A stretch of DNA of 64,000 nucleotides from Selaginella tamariscina (GCA_003024785.1 PUQB01000707.1:1-64000), one strand, 5' to 3'. Counted from the stretch's first letter, positions 1-9,754 are shown. The notes: a model not told the origin generated them from the sequence alone. Translations and numbers: made by a program.

Positions 1-300
1 GAGCCGTTCATGAATGAGTACATCTCATTACCCACTACGTCTTTTAGGATGGCCTCCGTGAATGGATGGGGAACGGGTCCTTCTCTGTGGTGGCATTCAG
101 TCACTGGTAGTCTATGTAGATTCTCAGCTGCCCATCCTTCTTGGGTACAATGACATTTGGTGAAAGCCATTATGGGATCTCGATGGGGCGCTTTGAGCCA
201 TTTGTTAATCTCATGTTTGGCCTTTTGGGCGTAGTCCGGGTTGATGTGCATCATTGTTGATGGCTAGGTCAAATGTCGGGTTTTAGCTTAATTTTGTGTT
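1..300 (-). pseudogene. GypA reverse transcriptase fragment
   Basis: The minus strand encodes a recognisable N-terminal RT segment. It begins 'IVPKKDGQLRIYIDYQ', is followed by an LNATT-like stretch, then 'KDPFPIPFTEAIL', then 'GNEMYSFMNG'. This is the usual gypsy RT block: KKDG..R..VDYR..LN...KD.FP.P. A stop replaces the residue after 'DYQ', and the catalytic DD box lies outside the window. It copies element RNA to DNA in active relatives, but is non-functional here. Confidence 0.75.
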
Positions 301-794
301 GACACACTCCGGCAATACCCCCTTAGGTCGTGATAGGTCCAGGCGAAACACTTCCTTGTGCCTATGGAGGTAGTTAGCAATCTGCTCCCTTAGTTCTAAG
401 CCATTGACATTCACTAGTCTTCGTCAGTGCCTATGTTGACCTGCTTGATTTCCGCTTCAGGAGTTATGTTCCACCCATACATAGACTTGCCGCAATACTC
501 CTCTTGGGCAAATGGGGCAACACTCTGCATTTCCTTCCACATGATGAGACACCTCAAGATTTGTGCTTCTAAGTTTTCTTCTCTAGCCTCCAGTCGCATT
601 ATTAGGTACGTGACGGCGGACTCTCATACTTCTTGCTGAGGGTTTACCTCCCCTATGACGAATAGGTCTGGCAAACATGCTAAGATAATTGCTTCTTCCT
701 CATTGTCCAGCCCCTCGTTTCCAGTTTGAGAGGTGGTACTCCTAGGGTCAGGATTCCGATGGTGGCGCTCGGACCTATTTCACAGTAATGGATA

Positions 795-1088
795 TTAATC
801 CCCCATTGGTAGGAACCGGAACCACATAATTCTCCTAGTCATGCTGTACCCTTGCGCCTCTGAGCCACAGCCGGCCCAAAAGTCAAACCCCTCTTTTGCG
901 TGCATGTCAAGGATGACCACATTTATCAAGAACTTAACGTTTTGAATCATGATCTCTACCTTCCTCATGATACCTTTGGGTGCCACCCTGGCTTGGTTTG
1001 CCATATGTATGAGGAAGGGTGAGGGCTCAGAGGTGGCATCCTCAACTCCTGATGGAGTTATGCCTAGATGTTTATGCTGAATCCCCAT
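795..1088 (-). pseudogene. GypA protease-region fragment
   Basis: The 97-residue minus-strand open stretch contains 'VEIMIQNVKFLINVVILDM', then 'KEGFDFWAGCGSEAQGYS'. This matches the end of a retroviral-type aspartic protease, where plant gypsy elements have a hydrophobic strand and then a 'FD.LLGRPWLR.A' box. The active-site DTG is not seen in this open stretch. It lies between the gag-like and RT pieces, as expected for a Ty3/gypsy polyprotein. The match is by pattern only. Confidence 0.5.
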
Positions 1089-2189
1089 CTATGATCACGT
1101 TGTGGACTGTGCAACCCGCCATTGGATGGGTATAGCAGGTACATCATCTACGAAGTCTATTGTTGTCATTGCGACCCTTGGGGGACTGCGGTGGCCTGTG
1201 GAGTTCCTGGGTAAGGACTTCATATAGTCTTGGAGATAATTGTAGTAGCTCTCGTAGGGTCACTGACACCTGGGTTTCCCGCTCCTTCCCTGCGAGGACC
1301 TCGTGTAACCCTGTCTTCCCTCTTGCCCCTGGACCTTGCACGAGTCTCACCTATTCTGTAGTGACCTATACTTCTGTGCATCTCTGCACCCACTATCCTG
1401 GTTCCGCAAGTTTAGCCGCCACTTCCTCCTCACTAGATTTCTTGTTTGTCTTCCTCCTCAAGGTCAACTGGTGGTCCTGCATGTTAGGCTTCTGATCTCG
1501 TGATTGCCCCGCATTGCAGCTCTGGTGGTGACATTTCTACATGGTTGGCTTGTGGCGTGGGGGCTGGTGTTACTGGGGCCGGAGTTGGTCCTTCGGTTAC
1601 CCCTGTGGCCTTTGGCACATGCGCTTCTAGCATGGGTTTGAGCATCATGATCCAGGAGGATAGGTATAGCAGGTGGTGCCCGCTGCACAATGTGTAGATC
1701 AACTCTCGGCACTCCGGCCGTTTGTTCTTATCGTCACACCTTGGTCGGTATGGTTGGCACTCCCAAGAGTGCGACCTCTAATTGCGGTCTCCTGATCATG
1801 ACTTGGCCACCTCTGCTGACCCCGTGCCTTGGGTTCCTCTAGTTGTCTGCCTCTTGGTGCTTGACAGCCTAGGTGGATGCTTGGTAACGTGTTGTTTATG
1901 AGCTTGGTCAATTGGTAACAATCGATAATAATCGTTCATGTTGTGGGATCCAAGGACATTATACACCTTATAATACTTGTCCCCATGCGTGATGTATCTT
2001 AACTAGGTGAGGCTGGCAGTTAGGTCCTCTTTGCCGTGTTGCCGCCTTGTGGGCTTCCCTTCATTGTGATTGCTCGTGCTCCCCTGGCTTCTGACTGCCG
2101 CTCCTTTCTGGCGGCCCTATGGCCGTCTGAGAGGTCCGAGGTGGTGTCGTTTGCTCCCTCGGCATATGATTTGTCTTGCACTTCCTCTC

Positions 2190-2402
2190 CTAGTGTCTCT
2201 CTGCTTCTCGCTTCTTAGCCTTCTTGGCGTACCAAAGTAACTTGTCAAACATCCGATCATTATCTAGCCCAATCCACTTGTGGATCTCCGACCACAAGCC
2301 CTTTTGATACCACATTTTCTTGATCAAGTCGACTAGAGCATCCCTTAGCCGAGTGATGTATCCCAGCATGCGGACCATGTATTCGTCGACTAACTCTCCC
2401 AC
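2190..2402 (-). pseudogene. GypA gag-like fragment
   Basis: A 70-residue minus-strand open segment with 'YITRLRDALVDLIKK' and 'WIGLDNDRMFDKLLWYAKKAKKREAE'. It is helical, charged and placed where gag should be, between the protease end and the 5' LTR. No zinc knuckle is visible. The call rests mainly on position. The stretch 2403-4087 is the rest of the gag and leader, with no open frame longer than about 100 codons. Confidence 0.4.
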
Positions 2403-4090
2403 TTTTTATTTCAAGCTAGTTAACTTATGGATTACCTCTTCCTCACTCTTTTCCTCCCGAAAGGTATCCAAAAATGCCCTCTATGCAGTTTCCTAGCAAG
2501 CCCTCTCGTTTGCCTCATGGAATCGCATCCACCAAGCGTGTGCCTTTTTGTTCAGAGTGCAAGCGAATGCAATCAGCTTCTTGTGGTTGTCACTTACGCT
2601 CCTCAACTCACATTCCTGCTCGAACTTGTGTACATGCTGGTCTACGTCTTCACCCTTTGCTCCTCAAAATGCGGGTAAGGGCACTATTATTGCTCTCCTG
2701 CATCCGATTGAGTGTGCAGGCTAGTAAGGTTACCGGATTGATTCCCATGGCATCTTGTTGAGCCTAAGAGGTGTTCTGATTTGGGCCCTCCACTTCAAAA
2801 CATGCTGTATTCCACATCCCAATATCCTGTAAGTACTTTTTTCCTCCCTTGCACCCCTGCCCTAACGTCTAGTGGTGCAGCATACCTCAGCTGGACAGAA
2901 TTCCCTCGTTTAGCAGGTGAATTGGTAAGGACCGTGCAACCCTGTGGAATCCTCTTGCAATGTCGGAATGGTCGTGGCTGTTGGGGCGGATTCTCCTTGC
3001 CCTGAAACTATATCTCCTCATCTCATGGTGGTTGTGGCTCTACTATGCGCCCTTGTGGATACGATCTTGCTCGCTCATGCAAATTTCCTTTGCCCTAGGA
3101 CGGAATCCCCTTGTCCCTTGCCTAGAGTGACCACTGTGTGGCCCCCCTTGTTGGTACCTCTTCCTAGTTCATTAGCTCATCGATGTTTCAATCGCCTTCG
3201 TGTGGGTGGTCATCCCATGTGTAACCCAGCCTTTCAGAGGCCTTGAGCTCTATCCTGGCACTCACCCTGGCTTGCTACATCATCTGATCGGCTAAACTCC
3301 TGGTGGGGAGGTTGTTTTGTCAGTAATTAGTGCCCTCCCTCTAAGGGCCTTTCGAATGAGGCTCTTCCTCCCCTCTTTCTGGGCATCCATGGTCCACCTG
3401 CCTTACCTTGGTGGGTGACAACGGCCTTGGTTTCCTACCTTGCATCCCTCATGGCGTTGGCCACGTAGGACCTCCAGCTCTTGTCCCCTGTCGCTATGAG
3501 ATTCCTGCCTCCAGCATAGGCCTTCCCTCTCTTGGGGTTCTTTTGTGCGGGGTCTCCTCCCTCGGGGGTACTCATTGAACACGGGTTCAACTCTCTAGTA
3601 TGGGGGTTCATCATAGCCATCACTTTCACCTATGTTGAGTGGAGGTGGAGGGCTTCCATCATCTTGCCATCCATTTCACTCTGTGTCATAGGTCATTGCC
3701 AAGCGAGGTTGTCCATCCAAGTGCTGCTCATTCCTGCATGTTCCTATACCTAGAATGACATTCGGACATGTTGTGGGTTCTTCATACCTTTCTTCATCAT
3801 TTGAAGCTTGCGACCACCTCTAATGCTATTGTCCCGGGTTTATCGCTTCTCAAAGGTTTGGCCATGTAGTGTTTGCTTCATTTCTTCGGATTGGCGCCAA
3901 CTGTGACAGTCAGGGTGCCTCTCTGCCCTCCATTAACCTCTCTTGGCCCGCCCAACGCATCCTTCTAACTAGCTGGTACTTGTTGATCTCTAATTGTTGA
4001 AATGAGTTAATCCTGGCTCTCCAGTCTCTCCTTCGGGCCGCAACTCTGCTTGTTGCGGTGAACTCCATCCATGTGTAATTAATATTCATT

Positions 4091-4778
4091 TGTGGACTCC
4101 ACAAACTAGATGTGAGGTGACTTACAAAGCCTTGGTGGTTGCCTAGACACTATTATTAGCGTCCAGTCTCGGGGGTCCATGCTGGCTAGCCGACCTTTGC
4201 CTCAGAAGCACTGGGAAGTGTTGTGATGGCTTCTACCTGGACTCCCCAAGGGCCCGTGTATAGGTGTACAGGAGTTCCACTATGTGCAGGGTTGTTGCCC
4301 CTTCATGTATCGCATTGGGCTGGGAGCTGAGCAAGAGGAGAGTAATAAGGGAGATGGGGGGATAGAAGGAATCTAGAGATATACATATTTTACCTAACCA
4401 GATACAGTGTGGCCCCAGAGAAGGTGGCGCAAGATACAAAGAAGAATACTAATTAGAAGAACCCCAACCCACTACTAGCCTTCATGTTGATATAGTGGGT
4501 CGGCCAGTGCTAGACCCTAGTTCCATGTGGCACTCTTTCACTGGTCTTCCACCCTATGACAATGTCCTACCTATAACATTTAAGTGCCTCCCTCACACAT
4601 GTTATCCCGAGTACCTTGGTAGTTGATCTAGACGATTGGATCTATGCATGGGTTAAGTGCCTCCTGATAGCTGTTGTTGTTAGTTAGTACATGTTGTACC
4701 TTTCTTGCTTGACTGCTCCATCCCGTTGCTCGTTTGTGCTAGCTGGCGGTTTGACAGTGGTCAACCCACCGTCAACTA
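4091..4778 (-). repeat. GypA 5' LTR
   Basis: About 690 bp bounded by TG...TA/CA-type ends, read here as TGTGGACTCC at the left and CCGTCAACTA at the right. It aligns along its length with the LTR copies at 21814-22500 and 35880-36552. Shared blocks are a GGACTCC start, 'GGCTTCTACC..GGACTCCCC', a TATA-containing central part and a 'CCGTCAAC' end. The element body starts at 4090 and runs left. Confidence 0.75.
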
Positions 4779-5072
4779 GGCTGATGGTGCATTGAGTATT
4801 TCTAGTGCATCAGGTATGTGCAGTGCAAAAAGCCCTTTTGGTGCATCAGGTACTTGAGGATCAACACATGGCATAGCAACCAGTACAAAGTCATCATCCT
4901 CACCATCAAAACTGAGGGGCACAATTGAAACCAACAACTCCTCCCATATAAGGTCATGTGGGACTTCACCAATAGAGTCATTAAAATCATGTTCTACAAA
5001 ACAACATTTGTGCTCATCATTAACTTTTATGTTCAAGGTCCCAGAACTTATATGGCTTGTGCTAGTAATCAT
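4776..5072 (-). other. Unrecognised open reading frame interrupted by ChrD1
   Basis: About 98 codons are open on the minus strand, with acidic, fairly protein-like composition ('NDEHKCCFVEHDFNDSIGE', 'IPDALEILNAPS'). The frame continues rightward across the ChrD1 insertion: the target duplication ATCAT lies inside it, and the reading resumes at 9750. It ends at the GypA LTR boundary. I do not recognise the family. It could be a coding part of another old mobile element or a gene exon that was split twice. Confidence 0.35.
5068..5072. repeat. ChrD1 left target-site duplication (ATCAT)
   Basis: ATCAT directly precedes the 5' LTR and recurs directly after the 3' LTR at 9750-9754. Five base pairs is the usual Ty3/gypsy duplication. 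Confidence 0.9.
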
Positions 5073-5316
5073 TGTCACGACCCGATACAGGATACATGAT
5101 TCCGGATACAGGATACGGGTTATAGGATATGCCTACAGAATATTCCTACATGATATGCCACAGGATATGCCTAGAGGATAAGGGACATGTGGACTCATCT
5201 TAGCCTCTGCATGCATGCAGCCACTTTTAGATGCATGCAACCACTTTTAGCACTCATGCCTAGATTAGCTCTTGGAGTTGTGAGCGTAAAAGCTCCAACC
5301 TAATTGTTGTACAATC

Positions 5317-5328
5317 AGTTACTATCAA
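5317..5328 (+). promoter_or_regulatory. Inferred RNA 5' end and self-primer of ChrD1
   Basis: AGTTACTATCAA lies about 31 bp downstream of the TATA motif in all three ChrD copies and is a perfect reverse complement of 5954-5965, just after the LTR. In Tf1-type elements the first bases of the RNA fold back to prime reverse transcription. The role here is inferred from this complementarity and position. Confidence 0.65.
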
Positions 5329-5534
5329 CACCAGTCTTACTACGATCAATCTTGTCTTGTCTTGTTCTTGTCTTGCTACTTGCTTCTTGTTCTCTCCTTG
5401 TCTCACTCCTGGTTCCTATCCTGCTCTTGTCTTGCTCTCAGATCCTGTCTTGTTCCTGTCTTGCTCCTGGATCCTGTCCTGTTCTTGTCTCGCTCCTGGA
5501 TCTTGTCCTACTTCTAATTCCTAAGTTCCCAGTT

Positions 5535-5880
5535 CCTGTCCTGCTCCCTGTTCTGCTATCTTGCTCCAGTTCCTATCCAGCTCCTTATTTTGCTATCCTG
5601 CTCCTTGTCCTGCTATCCTGCTCCTGTTCCTATCCAGCTCCTTGTCCTGCTATCCAGCTCCTTGTCCTGCTATCCTGCTCCATTTCCTATCCTACTCCTT
5701 GTCTTGCTATCCTACTCCAATTCCTATCCACTCTTGTCCTGCTATCCTGCTCCATTTCCTATCTGCTCCTTGTCCTGCTATCCTGCTCCATTTCCTATCT
5801 TGCCCCTTGTCTGCTATCCTGCTCTGGTTCCTATCTTGCTCCTTGCCCCTATCCTGCTCCAGTTCTTATCTTGCTCCTTG
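5535..5880 (+). repeat. CT-rich tandem array in LTR R-U5
   Basis: Imperfect repeats built from CCTGCTATCCTGCTCC and CCTATCCAGCTCCTTGT units. Copy number and unit order differ between the two LTRs of the same element and between the three ChrD elements. The array would lie in the transcribed leader. It creates Leu/Ser/Cys/Pro-rich open frames that are artefacts. Confidence 0.85.
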
Positions 5881-5953
5881 TCCGCTCCTGAGTCAAGCCT
5901 CCTGTTCTCAAAATCCTGCTATCTTCCTTGTTCCTGGATCGTGGCTTGACAGT

Positions 5954-5965
5954 TTGATAGTAACT
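5954..5965 (+). promoter_or_regulatory. Candidate self-primer binding site of ChrD1
   Basis: TTGATAGTAACT starts two bases (GT) after the LTR end, exactly where a primer site belongs. It begins TTG, not TGG, so it does not fit a tRNA 3' CCA end. It pairs over 12 of 12 bases with the LTR segment at 5317-5328. The arrangement is identical in ChrD2 (20396-20407) and ChrD3 (48832-48843). Confidence 0.7.
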
Positions 5966-6041
5966 CTTTCATAGCTCTCGTTTCCCAGCTACTTTTTTTT
6001 CCTTGATTCTTTTCTTTTTCCTCCTTTTTCTTTCATAGATC

Positions 6042-6990
6042 ATGGCTGATTTTGAGCACTTTCAACGCGAGCACCAAATGTTGCTTCATGAGCTGGCCAC
6101 TTTGCGCCAAGTGGTCACCGATCTGCAAGGTTCCACCATGCGGCACATGCAGCTGCTGATGCATCCTCCAAGGCTGCGCAGGCTCTCTCTCAGCATCGGT
6201 GGTTCCTCTTCATCGAACTTTTCTTCGGAGCCGAAGATCAGCATGCCAGAAAAGTTCAGTGGCAATCGTGCCGATTTCAAGGTTTCCTGAATCAGATCCG
6301 GCTCTTGATCCGCATGCAACCACGCCGCTACTCGACTGATGCACAAAAGGTTGGCCTTTTGGCATCCTTACTAAGTGGATCTCCACGGGCTTGGGTTGCC
6401 CCTTGCTGGAGCGTGACGACCCATTGATGGAAGACTTTGAAGGTTTGTGGCTGCCTTTGAAGCCTGCTTTGGAGATCCTGATAAGTACCATTTGCATGCA
6501 CGAAGTTACGCAAGCTCACACAAGGATCCCGACCAGCTTCTGTCTATGCATCCGAATTTCAGCAACTTTGCACGAACGTTCCATGGGACGAGACTGCATT
6601 GATCGAACATTTCCGTTTTGGGTTGAGGGATGACGTGAAGGACCTTCTCCTTACGTTACCGGATGCCCAAACCTTAGGAGATCATGCAACAGGCCGTTCG
6701 CTGTGACAACCGTTTGTTCGAGCGTCGTCAGGAAAAATCCGTCAGCAGTTCCTGCAAGTCAATCCTGCAGCTGTAGCACATGTTCCTGTGACACCTTCTG
6801 GAGTAGTCCCTATGGAGGTTGAGAAATACAAGCGTGGTCCACTTTCAGCTGAAAAGCAACGCCGTCGTAGTGAGAACTTATGCTTGTATTGTGGTGAAGT
6901 AGGACACAAGGTGGCGGAATGTCCTGCTAAAGCCAAGAAGTTCAAGACGTGCGAAGTTGAAGCCGAAGTTCAATGTCCACTCGTCTAGGA
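6042..6990 (+). pseudogene. ChrD1 gag (frameshifted)
   Basis: Gag packages the element RNA into virus-like particles. The start at 6042 (MADFEHFQREHQMLLHELAT) follows a long pyrimidine tract ending CATAG. Recognisable parts are 'SEPKISMPEKFSGN' (about residue 60), a capsid-like helical region, 'CDNRLFERRQEKS', and one CCHC zinc knuckle C-x2-C-x4-H-x4-C (CLYCGEVGHKVAEC) at 6881-6922. At least three frameshifts break the frame: near 6285, around 6390 and near 6675. ChrD2 and ChrD3 carry the same protein with different breaks, so each copy decayed on its own. Confidence 0.8.
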
Positions 6991-7059
6991 GCCGCGAAGT
7001 TGGACGTAGTGCAGGCTCCATTGGTGTTGCTCATACCATTTCATCACTCAAGTTTCCTA

Positions 7060-7470
7060 TACACATTCGCCTCAACAAGAGAGCTCAAGGAGTTTGCCCT
7101 GTTAGACACTGGTGCAAATGCATGCTTCATGGATGACACTTTTGCAACTCACATGGCATTCCGGTGGTGAAGTTGAAGCGTGCAGTTCCTGTAGAGGTGG
7201 CCGATGGTCGTCTGATTGCTTCTGGTGCAGTTACCATGCTACCACACCTCTCTCTTGCAGTCATGGCGCATTCAACTGTTCGATTTCCTTCAACTTGATC
7301 AAGACTCGGTCGACTCCCATCATTTTTGGGCATGCCATGGTTCGTGTTGCAAATCCTCAGATCGACTGGAGGTCTAGGACGCTCACGTTTTCCTCTCCGG
7401 CAGCCAGGATCAATCTTGTACCGTGCAGGATACATCCTTGTTTGAGGCAGTACAAGCTTCAGGATTGACA
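7060..7470 (+). pseudogene. ChrD1 aspartic protease region
   Basis: The active site LDTGAN is visible around 7100-7120 ('FALLDTGANACFMDD'), followed by 'FATHM' and, after a frameshift near 7160, 'TRSTPII.GHAMVRVANPQIDW', the usual gypsy protease end (LG.PWL..NP.IDW). It would cleave the Gag-Pol polyprotein. The catalytic Asp is intact but the frame is broken. Confidence 0.75.
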
Positions 7471-7479
7471 TGCATGTTC

Positions 7480-8275
7480 CTGTATAGAGTTGAAGATTCC
7501 TCCTCGACAGGATTCACCTCATGTCAGTTCTTCAGCACATCCACAGGCTCTCTCCACTCCTGTAAGTTTGCAGATTCCTGTACAGGGTTCTTCCAATCCT
7601 GTATCAGTGTTGAAGACTCCTCCTCGATAGGATCCACCTTTATCAGTTTTCAACACATTCTCAGGCTCTCCTCAGTTGCGGTTTCCTGAAGGTTCCTCCT
7701 CGACAGGATCCACCTCCTGTTAGTTCCTTAGCACATTCTCAGGCTCTTCTAGTTTGCGGTTTCCGAAGGTTTCCTCCTCGACAGGATCCACCTCCTGTCA
7801 GTTCCTCAGCACATTCTCAGGACTTCTCCTTAGTTCGCGGTTTCCGAAGGTTCCTCCTCGATACAGGATCCACCTCCTGTCAGTTGTCAACATATTCTCA
7901 GGCTCTCCTCAGTTCGCGGTTTCTTGTACAAGGTTCTTCTAATCCTGTATTAGTGTTGAAGACTCCTCCTCGACAAGATCCACCTCCTGTCAGTTCCTCA
8001 GCACATTCTCAGGCTCTCCTCAGTTCACGGTTTCCTGTACAGGGTTCTTCTAATCCTGTATTAGTGTTGAAGATTCCTCCTCGACAGGGATTCACCTTAT
8101 GTCAGTTCCTCAGCACATCTGCAGGTTCTCTCCACTCCTGATTCACCTCATGTCAGTTTCTCAGTACATCCGCAAGCTCTTTCCACTCCTGATTCACCTC
8201 ATGTCAGTTTCTCAGTACATCCGCAAGCTCTTTCCACTCCTGATTCACCTCCTGTCAGTTCATCAGCACTACAAG
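7480..8275 (+). repeat. Tandem repeats between protease and integrase tail (about 100-bp units)
   Basis: Repeated blocks contain 'CCTCCTCGACAGGATCCACC', 'TGTCAGTTCCTCAGCACAT', 'TCTCAGGCTCTCCTCAGTT', and 'TGTACAGGGTTCTTCCAATC'. They are coding-derived: ChrD2 has only two to three units in the same place (about 18600-18880). Expansion here and in ChrD3 coincides with the loss of RT, RNase H and the integrase core. This is not a CRISPR array: the units abut with no unique spacers. Confidence 0.85.
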
Positions 8276-8886
8276 TTGCTCCTCCTGCTTCTTCTTCTTC
8301 TGCTCCTGTAGTACATGATCGTCTCCAGCATCTTTGTCAGGTACAGGATGATCTCCGGGTTCATCTTCAGCAGGCACAGGAATGATACAAGCATCATGCT
8401 GATGCTCACCGTCAACCGGCACCTGCATACAAGATTGGAGATCTCGTGTGGCTTCTTCATTAACATATTCGCACCAACAGGCCTTTTTTCTAAGTTGGAT
8501 TTCAACAATTGGGCCCTTACAGGATTGTGGCGGAGGTCAATCCTGTAGCTTTCCGACTCGAGTTACCATCTACAGTGAAATTTCATCTTATGTTTCACAC
8601 CTTCTTGTTGGAGCCATATCATCCTTCTTCTCTTCATGGTCGTGCTTCTTCTCCTCCCCTTCCTGTGGTCATTGACAATAAACCTGAGTACGAAGTTGCA
8701 GCCATCCTTGATTCTCGTCTTCATCGCCGCCAACTCCAATACTTGGTGGATTAGAAAGGTTATTTGCCTACTAATCGCACTTGGGAACCTGCATCCAACT
8801 TACTCTATGCTTCTTCCAAGGTTGCTGCCTTCCATCAGCATTATCCTACTAAACCAGGTCTCAAAACTCATAGAACTCGTCTTTAG
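8275..8886 (+). pseudogene. ChrD1 integrase C-terminal part with chromodomain
   Basis: After the deletion junction the frame reads through 'RLQHLCQVQDD', 'YKIGDLVW' (GPY/F-type integrase tail, 'GPYRIV'), 'VFHTS.LEPYHPSS', then a chromodomain near 8680-8800: 'EYEVAAILDSRLHRRQLQYL', VDWKGY-like core and 'RTWEPASNL'. Stop at 8884-8886. Chromodomains guide integration by binding histone marks in chromoviruses. Several small frameshifts and an in-frame stop (VD*) are present. Confidence 0.8.
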
Positions 8887-8897
8887 GGAGGAGGTGC
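8887..8897 (+). promoter_or_regulatory. ChrD1 polypurine tract
   Basis: A purine-rich GGAGGAGGTGC lies immediately before the 3' LTR, overlapping the stop codon region. This is the normal site for plus-strand priming. Confidence 0.6.
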
Positions 8898-9749
8898 TGT
8901 CACGACTCGATACAGGATACAGGATTCCGGATACATGATATGCCTACAGGATATTCCTACATGATATGCCACATGATATGCCTAGAGGATAAGGGACATG
9001 TGGACTCATCTTAGCCTCTGCATGCATGCAGCCACTTTTAGATGCATGCAACCACTTTTAGCACTCATGCCTAGATTAGCTCTTGGAGTTGTGAGCATAA
9101 AAGCTCCGACCTAATTATTGTACAATCAGTTACTATCAACACCAGTCTTACTACGATCAATCTTGTCTTGTCTTGTTCTTGTCTTGCTCCTTGCTTCTTG
9201 TTCTCTCCTTGTCTCGCTCCTGGTTCCTATCCTGCTCTTGTCTTGCTCTCAGATCCTATCTTGTTCCTGTCTTGCTCCTGGATCCTGTCCTGTTCTTGTC
9301 TCGCTTCTGGATCCTGTCCTACTTCTGATTCCTAAGTTCCCAATTTCTGTCCTGCTCCCTGTTCTGCTATCCTACTCCAGTTCCTATCCAGCTCCTTGTC
9401 TTGCTATCTTGCTCCTTGTCTTACTATCTTGCTTTGGTTCCTATCCAGCTCCTTGTTCTACTATCCTGCTCCATTTCCTATCATGCTCCTTGTCTTGCTA
9501 TCCTGCTCCAGTTCCTATCCAACTCTTTGTTCTGCTATCCTGCTCCATTTCCTATCATGCTCCTTGTCCTGCTATCCTGCTCCATTTCCTATCCTGCCCC
9601 TTGTCCTGCTATCCTGCTCTGGTTCCTATTCTGCACCTTGCCCCACTATCCTGCTCCAATTCTTATCATGCTCCTTGTCCGGCTCCTGAGTCAAGCCTCC
9701 CTGTTCTCAAAATCTGCTATCTTCCTTGTTCCTGAATCGTGGCTTGACA
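8898..9749 (+). repeat. ChrD1 3' LTR
   Basis: 852 bp. It matches the 5' LTR, with small substitutions and fewer CT-rich units. TATA motif CATAAAAG is at 9096-9103 and the self-primer segment AGTTACTATCAA at 9128-9139, 31 bp downstream. The element ends TTGACA and is followed by ATCAT. Confidence 0.9.
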
Positions 9750-9754
9750 ATCAT

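Larger units (their letters stand above)
1..4778 (-). mobile_element. GypA: 5' part of a Ty3/gypsy retrotransposon, truncated by window edge
   Basis: A reverse-strand LTR retrotransposon whose 5' LTR is at 4091-4778 and whose body runs leftward out of the window. Read on the minus strand, the order is LTR, primer-site region, gag-like segment (about 2400-2190), protease end (about 1088-795), then reverse transcriptase at 300-1. All coding segments are broken by stops and frameshifts, so this copy is dead. The order gag-PR-RT is that of Ty3/gypsy. The RT start and the protease end ('FLINVVILDM' type) resemble Athila/Tat-like plant elements more than the chromoviruses elsewhere in this window. 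The clade is an inference. The same LTR occurs as solo copies at 21814-22500 and 22599-30624 (split), as an inverted half copy at 31139, and in a fragment at 35285-36552. Confidence 0.8.
5073..5951 (+). repeat. ChrD1 5' LTR
   Basis: 879 bp, TG...CA. The U3 part is short and carries 'GATACAGGATA' and 'GGATATGCC' repeats, and a TATA-like motif (GCGTAAAAG, about 5285-5293). The inferred RNA start is 5317. R-U5 is long and made of tandem CT-rich repeats around CCTGCTATCCTGCTCC (about 5535-5880). Confidence 0.9.
5073..9749 (+). mobile_element. ChrD1: chromovirus-type LTR retrotransposon, internally deleted
   Basis: A complete element with two LTRs (5073-5951 and 8898-9749), both starting TGTCACGAC and ending TTGACA, flanked by the perfect 5-bp duplication ATCAT (5068-5072 and 9750-9754). 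Inside are gag with a CCHC knuckle, a DTG protease, a long tandem-repeat region (about 7480-8275), the integrase C-terminal part and a chromodomain. Reverse transcriptase, RNase H and the integrase catalytic core are absent. The protease-side repeats join directly to the integrase tail near 8265-8300. The same junction occurs in ChrD3, so this is a non-autonomous derivative of ChrD2-like elements. Both LTRs are similar in sequence and length, which suggests a fairly recent insertion. Confidence 0.9.

Noticed and set aside
5304-5974. Overlapping long open frames rich in Leu, Ser, Cys and Pro (also at 9118-9802, 14786-15278, 45584-45905 and 49056-49425)
   Set aside because: They arise from the CT-rich tandem repeats of the ChrD LTRs, read in several frames at once. 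No protein character.
7480-8275. Regular repeats that could suggest a CRISPR-like array
   Set aside because: Units are contiguous, diverged and coding-derived, with no unique spacers, inside a plant retrotransposon.
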